Positions 27,537-35,954 of a DNA stretch of 64,000 nucleotides are shown piece after piece. The stretch comes from Methanoculleus bourgensis MS2 (GTDB lineage Archaea > Halobacteriota > Methanomicrobia > Methanomicrobiales > Methanoculleaceae), in assembly GCF_000304355.2 (NCBI RefSeq), contig NC_018227.2, positions 1,984,001-2,048,000 on the forward strand. Reading direction: 5' to 3'. The position numbers were made by a program, and so were the translations under genes. Every line of letters begins with the position of its first letter. The first letter of the stretch is position 1. The notes under the pieces are model-generated. The model ran no database searches and was not told the origin of the DNA. It saw only the letters and a program-made list of their open reading frames with translations.

Positions 27537-27677
27537 TGGACTGTTTCACCTTAATTTGAGGGTACGTGGGAATGACCATCGCCGCACGCAGAAGTGCGCG
27601 AAGGACGCGAAGGGGGCTGCCAATATTCAGTCTTCGCGTGACACAACAATCGCATGAAAATAGTAAATGCGATCTAG
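27533..27677. repeat. MITE-like element, family 1, copy K, between two genes
   Basis: 145 bp, short form: left TGGACTGTTTCACCTTAATT, right CATGAAAATAGTAAATGCGAT then CTAG at 27674-27677. Only one CGCGAAG arm is well preserved. It fills the whole gap between the stop of the preceding gene and the archease ATG at 27681. Its A-rich right end (GAAAATAGTAAA) lies about 15-25 bp before that ATG. Confidence 0.65.
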
Positions 27678-27680
27678 ACC

Positions 27681-28088
27681 ATGAGTTTCGAAGAACTGGA
27701 TCATACGGCCGACGTCCTCATGCGGGTACGGGGCGCAACCCTAAGCGAGGTCTTCTCCGATGCAGGCCGGGCCATGTTCCACGTGATGTACGGCCCCTGC
27801 GAGGACCGGGGTATCGCACGGCAGATCACCCTTGAGGCGGAAGACCTCGAATCCCTCCTCATCGACTACCTCTCGGAACTGCTCTTCATAACCGATGCTG
27901 AGAACCTCGTCTTCTGCACCTTCGACGTCGATCTCCAGGGCACCCGGCTCTCCGCCGTCGTCAGGGGCGAGCCCTTCGACCCCGCGCGGCATGCGGGGGG
28001 AACGCTCATCAAGGGCATATCCTACTTCGGGCTCGAGATCGTGAAAGAAGAAGATGCTTATGTAGTAGACATCATCTTTGATATCTGA
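27681..28088 (+). CDS. Archease (RtcB cofactor)
   Basis: 135 residues, the usual length. Archease speeds up guanylation and turnover of the RNA ligase RtcB. Family features are the N-terminal ELDHTADVLMRVRGATLSEVF with the metal-binding Asp, the ESLLIDYLSELLFITDAEN stretch, and the C-terminal GISYFGLEIVKEEDAY. The gene starts 3 bases after a mobile repeat and is followed by rtcB after 9 bases, the classical archease-rtcB pairing. Confidence 0.94.
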   Translation: MSFEELDHTADVLMRVRGATLSEVFSDAGRAMFHVMYGPCEDRGIARQITLEAEDLESLLIDYLSELLFITDAENLVFCTFDVDLQGTRLSAVVRGEPFDPARHAGGTLIKGISYFGLEIVKEEDAYVVDIIFDI

Positions 28089-28097
28089 GGGATCGAT

Positions 28098-29534
28098 ATG
28101 CTTGAAGGAATCAATAAGATCGGAGACCTCGAGTGGGAGGTCCCCGTAGGATATGTTCCAGATATGCGCGTGCCCGGCCGTTTCTTCCTCTCCCGGGCAC
28201 TGGCAGAAACCCTCGAAGAGGGGGCCGTCCGCCAGCTGGCGAACGTCGCAACCCTGCCCGGGATTGTGAAACACTCGCTTGCCATGCCCGACATCCACTG
28301 GGGATACGGGTTTCCCATCGGCGGCGTTGCCGCGTTTGACAGGACCGAAGGTGTCATATCTCCCGGCGGGGTCGGGTTTGACATCAACTGCGGCGTCCGG
28401 CTGATCACGACGCCCCTCACCGAGGCCGACCTCGCCGGCAAAAAACGGGAACTGATCGAGGCGCTCTTCTCCGTCGTGCCGACCGGTGTGGGCGCAAGGA
28501 GTGCCATGCGGGTCTCGAACAAAGAACTGACCGAGATCATGGTGAACGGCGCGCGATGGGCGGTGGAGCGCGGGCTCGGCACCCCGGAAGACCTCATCCG
28601 GTGCGAGGAAGAGGGCGCGATGCCGGGCGCAGAACCGGACGCGGTCAGCGCCAAAGCCCGCCAGCGGGGCATGCCGCAGATCGGGACGCTCGGTGCAGGA
28701 AACCACTTCCTGGAGATCCAGGTGGCACGAGAGATCATTGATCCGGAGGCGGCCAGCGTATTCGGGATCGCCGAAGGGCAGATCTGTTTCATGGTCCACT
28801 GCGGCTCACGGGGTCTCGGCCACCAGGTCGCCACCGACCACCTGCGGACACTCGAGAGCGCCCTTGGAAAATACCAGATACGCCTCCCCGACCGGCAGCT
28901 TGCCTGCGCTCCGATCGACTCTCCGGAAGGCCGCGCCTACTACGGCGGCATGGCCTGCGCTGCAAATTATGCCTGGACAAACCGGCAGGTCATCATGCAC
29001 GAGGCCAGGAAAGCGTTCACGCAGGTCTTTGGGATCGAATACGATGAGATGAGGCTCATCTACGACGTCGCCCACAACGTCGCCAAGTTCGAGCACCACG
29101 ATGTCGACGGCGCGCCGATGGAGGTCTGCGTCCACCGTAAAGGCGCAACCCGGGCGTTCGGCCCCCAGGCTCCGGGCATCCCCCGTGAGTATGCCGCGGT
29201 CGGGCAGCCGGTGCTCATCCCCGGGAGCATGGGCACGTCCTCCTACCTCCTCCACGGCACGGCGACCGCGATGCAGAAGACCTGGGGGAGCACCTGCCAT
29301 GGCGCCGGCAGGGTGCTCAGCCGGTCGAAGGCGAAGAAAGCGATCCGGGGAAAGGAACTTCGGGAGCACCTCGCACAAGAGGGCATCCTGGTCAGGGCTC
29401 ACCGCGACTCCGTGCTTGCGGAAGAGGCGCCCGAAGTCTACAAACCGAGCCACGAAGTGGTGCGTGTCGTGCACGAAGCGGGCCTCTCCGGTATCGTCGC
29501 CCGACTGGAACCGCTCGGGGTGATCAAAGGGTGA
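28098..29534 (+). CDS. rtcB: RNA-splicing ligase RtcB
   Basis: 478 residues. Joins 2',3'-cyclic phosphate and 5'-OH RNA ends with GTP and Mn2+, as in tRNA exon joining. The metal site GVGFDINCGVR lies near residue 100, GTLGAGNHFLEIQ near 200, MVHCGSRGLGHQ near 235 and the late PGSMGTSSYLLHGT near 375. Intein-free. The window also has an intron-containing tRNA-Met, a natural substrate for the splicing endonuclease-RtcB pathway. Confidence 0.96.
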   Translation: MLEGINKIGDLEWEVPVGYVPDMRVPGRFFLSRALAETLEEGAVRQLANVATLPGIVKHSLAMPDIHWGYGFPIGGVAAFDRTEGVISPGGVGFDINCGVRLITTPLTEADLAGKKRELIEALFSVVPTGVGARSAMRVSNKELTEIMVNGARWAVERGLGTPEDLIRCEEEGAMPGAEPDAVSAKARQRGMPQIGTLGAGNHFLEIQVAREIIDPEAASVFGIAEGQICFMVHCGSRGLGHQVATDHLRTLESALGKYQIRLPDRQLACAPIDSPEGRAYYGGMACAANYAWTNRQVIMHEARKAFTQVFGIEYDEMRLIYDVAHNVAKFEHHDVDGAPMEVCVHRKGATRAFGPQAPGIPREYAAVGQPVLIPGSMGTSSYLLHGTATAMQKTWGSTCHGAGRVLSRSKAKKAIRGKELREHLAQEGILVRAHRDSVLAEEAPEVYKPSHEVVRVVHEAGLSGIVARLEPLGVIKG

Positions 29535-30109
29535 TCTGCAGGACCGGGCTGCTCTGGGATAGTCCCCTGATGTTTGCGAGGCTCATCGAGGACTGCGGTG
29601 CCTGCTGCGAGGCGGTCAACCCCTACATGCTCGCCTCCCCGTTCTGGCGGGGAAGGTTTGTCTCGGTCATCGTGCCGACAGGGTTTGCAAACCCGGCCTA
29701 CTCAAACCTCCTCCCGGCGCTCAAGGCCGCAGAGGAGCGCATCCGGCGTTTCGTCGAGAGCGGCGGGCGGTTGCTGGTCTTTGGTGCAGGCTGCGCCCGG
29801 GAGGACGCCTACGACTGGCTCCCGTTCCCGGTAACCTACTCGTTTGCGTATGGACCGCGTGCAGTCCGGTACACCTGTGAGAGCGAATACACCTCCCTCT
29901 TCGACGGATACGACCTTGCCGCCGTCGAGTGCGACGGGTCGTTCCCGGCCCACGGCGGCGAGACCCTGGCTGTCTCGGCCTCCGGTGAGGCGCTCCTGGT
30001 AGGGAAAGCGGTAGGTGACGGGGTGGTGCTGGTCTCCAGCATCCACGAGTACCCGTCACGTGAATTCCTGAAGAGGTTCTCCTGCGGTGATAGGGAAACC
30101 TTATTCTAG
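29531..30109 (+). CDS. Conserved hypothetical protein, amidotransferase-like fold possible
   Basis: About 192 residues, starting with a GTG that overlaps the rtcB stop (GTGA), so it is translated with rtcB. The segment VIVPTGFANPAYSNLLPALK followed by RRFVESGGRLLVFGAG recalls the class I amidotransferase-like fold, and ADDGVVLVSS-like strands follow. No catalytic triad can be assigned. Its link to RNA repair rests on position alone. Confidence 0.65.
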   Translation: MICRTGLLWDSPLMFARLIEDCGACCEAVNPYMLASPFWRGRFVSVIVPTGFANPAYSNLLPALKAAEERIRRFVESGGRLLVFGAGCAREDAYDWLPFPVTYSFAYGPRAVRYTCESEYTSLFDGYDLAAVECDGSFPAHGGETLAVSASGEALLVGKAVGDGVVLVSSIHEYPSREFLKRFSCGDRETLF

Positions 30110-30134
30110 ATTAAACATGATGAAAGGTATGGAT

Positions 30135-30563
30135 ATGGCCATGGAGCAATACATCATCTCTGCATCTTCACGGGCGCGTGATCTCGCTCCCGTTATGATG
30201 TGCGTCCATGATCTGCTTGGCCATCTGCCTGTTACGGCGCGGTCCCGCGACCATCCGGGTATCAGGATCGAGGACGGAAAGGTCATCGACGAGGCCTACA
30301 CGGGCCCCATCCTCGAAGAGGTCCTGGCGGAGAACGTTGTAAAAAGAGTCAGGCCTCCGGGAGGCCCATATATGGGCATCCCGGTGGTGGTGGCGCCGGT
30401 AAGGGACGGCGAAGGCAGGGCCATCGGTGCAATCGGCATCGTCGATGTGACTGGTATTTTTGATCTGGCGAGTTTCATGGAGCAGAGCGCGGAGATCCGG
30501 AGACAGGTATGTGGCAGGGATCCGTGCCCGCTCCCGACTGAGTCGCCTGCAGCGAAAAGGTAA
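30135..30563 (+). CDS. DUF2111 family protein
   Basis: About 143 residues of the methanogen-specific DUF2111 family; function unknown. Conserved stretches are DLAPVMMCVHDLLGHLPVTA, GIRIEDGKVIDEAYTGPILE and AIGAIGIVDVTGIFDLASFM, suggesting a small-molecule sensing (roadblock- or PAS-like) fold. The start is unclear among ATGs at 30117-30141; AAAGG at 30122-30126 has the right spacing for 30135. Its stop overlaps the birA start (TAATG). Confidence 0.7.
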   Translation: MAMEQYIISASSRARDLAPVMMCVHDLLGHLPVTARSRDHPGIRIEDGKVIDEAYTGPILEEVLAENVVKRVRPPGGPYMGIPVVVAPVRDGEGRAIGAIGIVDVTGIFDLASFMEQSAEIRRQVCGRDPCPLPTESPAAKR

Positions 30564-31549
30564 TGGACATGAAGGACACGGCAATCAATGTACTGAAGAT
30601 TCTCGAGGAGAACCCCGGCCCGGTATCGGGCGAGCATATTGCAGAGCACCTGGGTGTCACCCGTTCAGCCGTCTGGAAACAGATACGCGAGCTCAGGAGA
30701 TTAGGATACAAAATATCGTCGTCCCGGGCACAGGGTTACTGCCTTGAGGCGACGACGAGCAGGCTCCTCCCATACGAGATTCACAAGCGGCTCCGCACCC
30801 GGTTCATCGGAAAGCAGATCCGCTACTTTGACCGCACCGCCTCCACGAGCTGGATCGGCAAACAACTCGCCAGCGAAACCGATCCTGAGAAACTGCACGG
30901 CATGGTGATCATTGCCGAAGAACAGACCGGCGGGGTTGGAAGGCTCGGGCGCGCCTGGGTCTCGCCTGCCGGCGGCATCTGGATCACGATCGTCTTAAAG
31001 CCGAGGATCCCGATCGATCACCTCTTCATGATCACCATGGCCGGGTCGATCGCCATCGCTCGCGCCATCAGGAAGGAATACGGGCTCAGTGCGCTCATCA
31101 AGTGGCCGAACGACATCTTCGTCGGGGACAAGAAGGTCGGCGGGTTGCTCCTGGAACTCGCCGCAGAGGCGGACGCCGTCCACTACGGTCTTCTCGGGAT
31201 CGGGATCGACGCGAACATCTCGCTTGCCGATCTCCCGCCGAACCTGAAAGATACGGTGACCTCACTTGAGGCTGAGGTCGGCCACGAGGTTGACCGCGTG
31301 GCGCTTCTTGTCAGGGTCCTGCGGGAGTTTGAACTGCGCTACCAGCAGCTCGAGGACGGGGAGTACGATTCCATCATCCGCGAGTGGAAGAGTCTTTCCC
31401 TGACGCTTGACCAGCGGGTGGCCATCAGGACCATCAACAAGACCTTTGAGGGGGAGGCCATCGACATCGATAGCCACGGCGCCCTGATCATCCGCCGGGA
31501 TAACGGGAAGATCGAGCGGGTCATTGCCGGCGACTGCTTCCAGCTCTGA
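30563..31549 (+). CDS. birA: Bifunctional biotin-protein ligase and biotin operon repressor BirA
   Basis: 328 residues. An N-terminal winged helix (about 1-60; SGEHIAEHLGVTRSAVWKQI) precedes the ligase domain with biotin/AMP-binding GGVGRLGRAWVSPAGG near 125 and IKWPNDIFVGDKKVGGLL near 175, then a C-terminal SH3-like domain. It activates biotin as biotinyl-AMP and attaches it to the carrier lysine, here most likely in PycB encoded 3.6 kb on. The DNA-binding domain implies repression, and two matching operators lie before bioY. Confidence 0.95.
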   Translation: MDMKDTAINVLKILEENPGPVSGEHIAEHLGVTRSAVWKQIRELRRLGYKISSSRAQGYCLEATTSRLLPYEIHKRLRTRFIGKQIRYFDRTASTSWIGKQLASETDPEKLHGMVIIAEEQTGGVGRLGRAWVSPAGGIWITIVLKPRIPIDHLFMITMAGSIAIARAIRKEYGLSALIKWPNDIFVGDKKVGGLLLELAAEADAVHYGLLGIGIDANISLADLPPNLKDTVTSLEAEVGHEVDRVALLVRVLREFELRYQQLEDGEYDSIIREWKSLSLTLDQRVAIRTINKTFEGEAIDIDSHGALIIRRDNGKIERVIAGDCFQL

Positions 31550-31559
31550 CCGGCCGCGC

Positions 31560-31591
31560 CTGTCAACCGCCATACAATGATTGGTTGACAG
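31560..31591. promoter_or_regulatory. BirA operator 1
   Basis: Perfect inverted repeat CTGTCAACC / GGTTGACAG separated by 14 bases. This matches the known BirA box form (TGT-AACC, 14-16 bases, GGTT-ACA) described for bacteria and archaea. It lies just upstream of the TATA-like TTTTTTATTG of bioY. Confidence 0.85.
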
Positions 31592-31600
31592 GTTTTTTAT
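31592..31600 (+). promoter_or_regulatory. Probable TATA box of the bioY operon
   Basis: GTTTTTTAT sits between the two BirA operators and about 30 bp before the bioY ATG. BirA bound on both sides would block access of TBP/TFB and the start site. Confidence 0.5.
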
Positions 31601-31631
31601 TGTCAACCCGCCAATTTAGATGGGTTTACAT
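31600..31631. promoter_or_regulatory. BirA operator 2, overlapping the bioY start codon
   Basis: Inverted repeat TTGTCAACC / GGTTTACAT with the same 14-base spacer as operator 1; one arm position differs. It covers the bioY initiation region including the first two bases of the ATG at 31630. Confidence 0.8.
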
Positions 31632-32130
31632 GAAACACCGAGCCCAGATCCTCGCCTACAGTGGAACGTTCATAGCGCTGATCGCCGCCGGGAGCTGGAT
31701 ATCCATCCCGCTGCCCCCGGTCCCGCTCACGCTCCAGACTCTCTTTGTGCTCCTTGCCGGGGTCGTCATGCAGCGGTATGCCGTAATCCCCGTCGGCCTC
31801 TACGTCCTCCTCGGGGCGGCGAACCTCCCGGTCTTCCATAACGGTACGGCCGGTCTCGGGGTGCTCCTCGGTCCTACCGGAGGGTTTCTGCTCGGCTTTA
31901 TTCCTGCCGCGCTCGTTGCAGGGCTTGCCTACGAGCACGAATCGCCGAAGATCCGGGTCGCAGGGCTGATCGCGGCAACCTGCACGATCTACCTCTTCGG
32001 CGTCGTATGGCTTGCCTGGTCGGCATCGATCTCGCTCCTCCAGGCGGTCCTGATCGGCGTCGCCCCATTTATCATCGGCGATGCCGTGAAGGCAGCAGCC
32101 GCATTCGCTATAGGAAAGCGCGTGGCATGA
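31630..32130 (+). CDS. bioY: Biotin ECF transporter S component BioY
   Basis: About 166 residues with six hydrophobic segments. The family stretches ISIPLPPVPLTLQTLFVLLAG and GPTGGFLLGFIPAALVAG are present. BioY is the biotin-binding membrane subunit. The ATG at 31630 lies within the second BirA operator; a frame open to 31585 would place coding sequence across the operators and is rejected. The stop overlaps the next start (ATGA). First gene of the importer operon bioY-ATPase-ATPase-T component. Confidence 0.94.
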   Translation: MKHRAQILAYSGTFIALIAAGSWISIPLPPVPLTLQTLFVLLAGVVMQRYAVIPVGLYVLLGAANLPVFHNGTAGLGVLLGPTGGFLLGFIPAALVAGLAYEHESPKIRVAGLIAATCTIYLFGVVWLAWSASISLLQAVLIGVAPFIIGDAVKAAAAFAIGKRVA

Positions 32131-32798
32131 TCCAGATCACCAATCTTCGGCACCGGCTCATCGAGATCCCGGACCTCACGGTAGATGCGCGCCACATCGC
32201 CGTGATCGGGCCGAACGGGAGCGGTAAGACGACGCTTCTTTCGGTCTGCTCCGGCATCGAGGAGCCCCGCGCCGGGACGGTCCGGATCCTCGGGAGGCCG
32301 CCATCGGCCGTGAGAATCGGGTGGGTGGGGGAGTTTCCCGACCGGACGCTCCTCTTCTCCCGGGTATATGATGAGATCGCAGCGACGCCCCGGTTCCGTA
32401 ATCGTTCCTGCCCCGAGACCGATGAGCGGGTCAGGGCGGCTGCCGCGCTGGTCGGGATTTCGCACCTCCGGGATGCGAAGGTCTCGACCCTCTCGGGGGG
32501 GGAGAAGGCCCTCGTCGCGCTGGCCGCCGCCGGTGCCGACGACCCTGAGGTGCTCATCCTTGACGAGGCCGACTCGCACCTGGACGCCGGGACAGCGGAT
32601 CGTGTCCAGCGCGTTGTGCGTAAGAGCGCGGCGGCCCACGTGCTCTGGTGCACGCAGTCGATGGATACGGCGGCCTGCGCGGACTACGTCATCTTTATGG
32701 AGGGAGGTGTGGTCCGGTATCACGGCACGCCTGACAAGGTCTTTGCCGGACTTGAGGAGACCTGTTTCTACCCTACGATGTGGAGGATCCGCCGGTGA
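32127..32798 (+). CDS. ECF transporter ATPase, first (BioM-like)
   Basis: About 223 residues. Walker A GPNGSGKTT, signature LSGGEKALVAL, Walker B VLILDEADSHLD; the switch region is CTQSMDTA, so the usual His of the ABC H-loop is replaced by Gln-Ser. It overlaps bioY by 4 bases and is one of two adjacent ATPases that should pair as a heterodimer. The frame is open upstream inside bioY but the ATG at 32127 fits. Confidence 0.88.
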   Translation: MIQITNLRHRLIEIPDLTVDARHIAVIGPNGSGKTTLLSVCSGIEEPRAGTVRILGRPPSAVRIGWVGEFPDRTLLFSRVYDEIAATPRFRNRSCPETDERVRAAAALVGISHLRDAKVSTLSGGEKALVALAAAGADDPEVLILDEADSHLDAGTADRVQRVVRKSAAAHVLWCTQSMDTAACADYVIFMEGGVVRYHGTPDKVFAGLEETCFYPTMWRIRR

Positions 32799-33493
32799 GG
32801 GTGGACCTCGAGGATCTCCTCTTCTCCCGGGGCCGGTTCAGCCTCCGGGGCAGCGGCACCTTCGGCGAGGGCGTGCACCTGGTCAGCGGGCCGGTGGGGA
32901 GCGGGAAGTCAACGCTGGCACTACTGCTCGCCGAAATCCTCCGTCCAGAGAGCGGCGCCGTCCGGCGGCACGGGATCTCGTCTGCCCTGCTCCTGCTGCA
33001 GTTTCCCGAGTACCACATCACCTGCCCGACAATCGCCGAGGAGGCCGGGTCCTGGGGTCTTGACCCCGATGAACTCCTCGTGCGCGCGGACCTTGCCGGA
33101 CGCGGCGATGATGACCCGTTCCACCTCTCCCGCGGCGAACTGAAACGGTTGATCCTGGCCTGCATGATCATGCGAAACCCCGACCTGCTGATGCTGGACG
33201 AACCGTTCAGCTCGCTCGACTGCGCCGCCAAACGAAGAGCCTGCAGCATGATCGAAGGAAGGAGCGAGGGAATCACCATCATCTTCTCGCACGAGCGCGC
33301 GGTCCTTCCCCGGGTGGATGCCCTCTGGGAGATGGAGGGCGGCACCCTGAGGGCCCTGGGCAGCGTGCCTCGCGCGATTCCCCGGTGGCGGCACGCCCCG
33401 CCGTACCTCACGTACGCCCTGGAACGGGGTGCCCGCCCGGAGAACATCAGGCTCCAGGACGCCCGGGAGGCGATATGCAGGACCCAAGGCTGA
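32795..33493 (+). CDS. ECF transporter ATPase, second
   Basis: About 232 residues. Walker A SGPVGSGKST, Q-loop LLLQFPEYH, signature LSRGELKRL (degenerate LSGGE), Walker B LLMLDEPFSSLD and switch FSHE. The start is GTG 32795, overlapping the previous stop (GTGA) with GGAGG 8 bases before it; an earlier in-frame GTG at 32780 lacks this. With the first ATPase it forms the energising pair of the biotin importer; each has one altered motif, as is common in heterodimers. Confidence 0.88.
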   Translation: MRVDLEDLLFSRGRFSLRGSGTFGEGVHLVSGPVGSGKSTLALLLAEILRPESGAVRRHGISSALLLLQFPEYHITCPTIAEEAGSWGLDPDELLVRADLAGRGDDDPFHLSRGELKRLILACMIMRNPDLLMLDEPFSSLDCAAKRRACSMIEGRSEGITIIFSHERAVLPRVDALWEMEGGTLRALGSVPRAIPRWRHAPPYLTYALERGARPENIRLQDAREAICRTQG

Positions 33494-34128
33494 GGCTCTT
33501 TGCCACCGTGGTCCTCTCGGTGGCCGCGTTTGCGAGCACCGCGGGGGCCCTCGCCGTCCTGATCTGGTGGCTGATCTTCACGCCGCGCATAAAGGCTCTC
33601 CCGCGGCCCGGCGTGTTCCTCGGCCTCATCGCGATGATCGCCGTAACAGCGCTCGTCTCCGAGTGGGGGGGCGGCCCGGGGGTCTCCTACCTGATCAGGA
33701 TGGTCGTGGTCCTGCTCCTCGCCGCATGGGCGTACACCGAGACTAGCGAGGGAGAGATGCTTGCCGTGGCGGTCTGGGCGCTTGGTGACCGGATTGGGTT
33801 TGAGATCGGACTCATCGCCGAGATGGGGCTCTTCGGGCTCACGGTGATCAGGCAGGATATCGAGCAGGTGCGGGTCGCATTGGCGCTGAAGGGGATCAGG
33901 ATCGGCGCCCGCTCGATCGTGCCGATCGCTGCTCTGCTCATCGTCACCCAGATCCGGAGGGCCGATGATCTGGCCAGATTGTTGGTGGTACGGGGATACA
34001 CGCTCGGAGGGCGGATATGCCCGGTCTTTGAAACGGGCTCACGAGACGTTCTGGCAGCTCTATTTGCGATGATACCGGGGATTTTATGCTGCCCGGCCGT
34101 TCGAGATGTTTTTATAGTATTACAGTGA
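33475..34128 (+). CDS. ECF transporter T component (CbiQ/BioN-like)
   Basis: About 217 residues with membrane segments near 10-30, 40-55, 65-85 and 195-215 and the cytoplasmic coupling stretch ADDLARLLVVRGYTLGG, where a conserved Ala-Arg-Gly motif normally binds the ATPases (here VRG). It overlaps the previous gene by 19 bases. Completes the importer S, A, A', T. Because it follows bioY directly, it is probably a dedicated biotin module, but T units can serve several S components. Confidence 0.85.
   Translation: MQDPRLRLFATVVLSVAAFASTAGALAVLIWWLIFTPRIKALPRPGVFLGLIAMIAVTALVSEWGGGPGVSYLIRMVVVLLLAAWAYTETSEGEMLAVAVWALGDRIGFEIGLIAEMGLFGLTVIRQDIEQVRVALALKGIRIGARSIVPIAALLIVTQIRRADDLARLLVVRGYTLGGRICPVFETGSRDVLAALFAMIPGILCCPAVRDVFIVLQ
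34111..34120 (+). promoter_or_regulatory. TATA box of the pyruvate carboxylase genes
   Basis: TTTATAGTAT lies about 65 bp before the pycB ATG at 34182, giving a leader of about 40 bases, and overlaps the end of the T-component gene. No BirA box is seen here, so the carboxylase genes seem not to be under direct BirA control. Confidence 0.5.
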
Positions 34129-34181
34129 ATTTTGTAGAGGCTTTATTGCTATCTCCTCAGCCCTTCGAGGTGCAAAATTCG

Positions 34182-35930
34182 ATGTGTGCTGCCAAATCCG
34201 ATACACTCTATATAACCGATACCACGCTTAGGGACGCGCATCAGTCACTTATCGCCACCCGGCTGCGGACTGAAGACATGCTTCCCCTCGCCCGGGCCAT
34301 CGATAACGCGGGTTTCTTCTCTGTTGAAGCCTGGGGCGGGGCGACCTTTGACAGCTGCATCAGGTTTCTCAATGATGACCCGTGGGACCGCCTTCGGGAG
34401 CTGAAAGCCGAACTGAGACGCACTCCCATCCAGATGCTCCTGCGGGGTCAGAACCTCGTAGGCTACCGGCATTACCCCGATGACGTGGTGGAGAAGTTCG
34501 TAGATGCATCTGCAGAGAACGGGGTCGATATCTTCCGGGTCTTTGATGCGCTCAACGATATCCGGAACATGAAGAAGGCGATGGAGGAGGTCAGGAACGT
34601 CGGGGCGCACCTGCAGGGCGCGATATCGTACACGACAAGTCCAGCCCACTCCGTCGCGACGTTCATCGGCATGGCCGAGGATCTCTACGCGCTTGGGTGC
34701 GACTCGATCTGTATCAAGGACATGGCCGGGCTGATCATGCCTCATGACGCCCGTGACCTGATCTCGGGGATCAAGAAGACAGTCGACATCAAGGTCTGCC
34801 TCCACTCTCACTGTACGAGCGGTGTTGCGCCCCTGAGTTACCAGGCGGCGATCGATGCCGGTGTGGATATCCTTGATACGGCGATGTCGCCGTTTGCGCT
34901 CGGGACGTCCCAGCCCCCGACCGAGAGCGTTGTTGCAAGCGTCTCCGGGACGCCGCGCGACACCGGTATCGATCTGGTCGCGCTCCGGAATGTCAGAAAC
35001 GTCTGCCGGGATATCAGGGAGAAGTACCAGCCGCTCTTTTCCGCCATCGCGGACCGGGTCGACTCAGACGTTCTGATCTACCAGCTCCCGGGCGGCATGA
35101 TCTCAAACCTCGTCTCCCAGTTGAAGGAGCAGAATGCTCTCGACCGCCTGGAAGAGGTGCTCCATGAGATCCCGCGGGTGAGGAAGGACCTCGGCTATCC
35201 GCCTCTCGTGACCCCGACGAGCCAGATCGTGGGCACCCAGGCGGTGCTGAACGTCCTGCTCGGCGGGGAGCGCTACCGGAACGTGACAGGCGAGGTGAAG
35301 GACTATGTTCTCGGCCTCTACGGCCGTCCTCCCGCCCCGATCAGCCCGGAGGTGCAGAAGCTGATCATCGGCGATGAGGAGCCGGTCACGGTCCGCCCGG
35401 CCGACCTTCTTGAACCCATCTACGAGCAGATGCGGAAAGAGGCGGCGGAGCAGAACCTGATCGTCAGGGAAGAGGATGTTCTCACCTACATCCTCTATCC
35501 GGCCGTCGCCCCGTCGTTCCTGAAGGGCGAGCGCCAGGCTGAAGTTATCCCGAACCCGGCCGCCGAAGCGGCGAGTATTGCGGATATCCCCCACTCCATG
35601 GAGGTCGAGGTAGACGGAGAGATCTTCTCGGTCCGGATCGTCACCGTGGAGGGGAGCTCGATTGCGGTCAAGGCGGCAGCCCCGGCGGCCAGGGAGAGGG
35701 TCCCCCGTGGGGATGTCCCCGGCGGCATCAAGAGCAACATGCAGGGTATGGTCCTGCAGGTGTTGACGCAGAAGGGGAGCACCGTCAAGAAGGGAGATAC
35801 CCTCATCGTCCTTGAAGCCATGAAGATGGAGAACCCCATCCGCAGTCCGCGCGACGGTACGGTGGAGGAGATCTTCGTCGATGCCGGGGATGTCGTGCAG
35901 AACGGCGATGTGCTGATGGTCATCGAGTGA
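34182..35930 (+). CDS. pycB: Pyruvate carboxylase subunit B (carboxyltransferase with biotin carrier)
   Basis: 582 residues. The N-terminal TIM-barrel carboxyltransferase shows ITDTTLRDAHQSLIATR and the metal-binding HSHCTSGVAPLSY; the C-terminal biotinyl domain has the modified lysine in EAMKMEN near residue 550. With PycA it makes oxaloacetate from pyruvate, the methanogen entry to the incomplete TCA cycle. An oxaloacetate decarboxylase alpha subunit looks similar, but the adjacent biotin carboxylase gene favours pyruvate carboxylase. The start at 34182 fits family length; the frame is open to 34086. Confidence 0.95.
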   Translation: MCAAKSDTLYITDTTLRDAHQSLIATRLRTEDMLPLARAIDNAGFFSVEAWGGATFDSCIRFLNDDPWDRLRELKAELRRTPIQMLLRGQNLVGYRHYPDDVVEKFVDASAENGVDIFRVFDALNDIRNMKKAMEEVRNVGAHLQGAISYTTSPAHSVATFIGMAEDLYALGCDSICIKDMAGLIMPHDARDLISGIKKTVDIKVCLHSHCTSGVAPLSYQAAIDAGVDILDTAMSPFALGTSQPPTESVVASVSGTPRDTGIDLVALRNVRNVCRDIREKYQPLFSAIADRVDSDVLIYQLPGGMISNLVSQLKEQNALDRLEEVLHEIPRVRKDLGYPPLVTPTSQIVGTQAVLNVLLGGERYRNVTGEVKDYVLGLYGRPPAPISPEVQKLIIGDEEPVTVRPADLLEPIYEQMRKEAAEQNLIVREEDVLTYILYPAVAPSFLKGERQAEVIPNPAAEAASIADIPHSMEVEVDGEIFSVRIVTVEGSSIAVKAAAPAARERVPRGDVPGGIKSNMQGMVLQVLTQKGSTVKKGDTLIVLEAMKMENPIRSPRDGTVEEIFVDAGDVVQNGDVLMVIE

Positions 35931-35954
35931 GGCCGATAGAAGAGTGTTTGTGCG

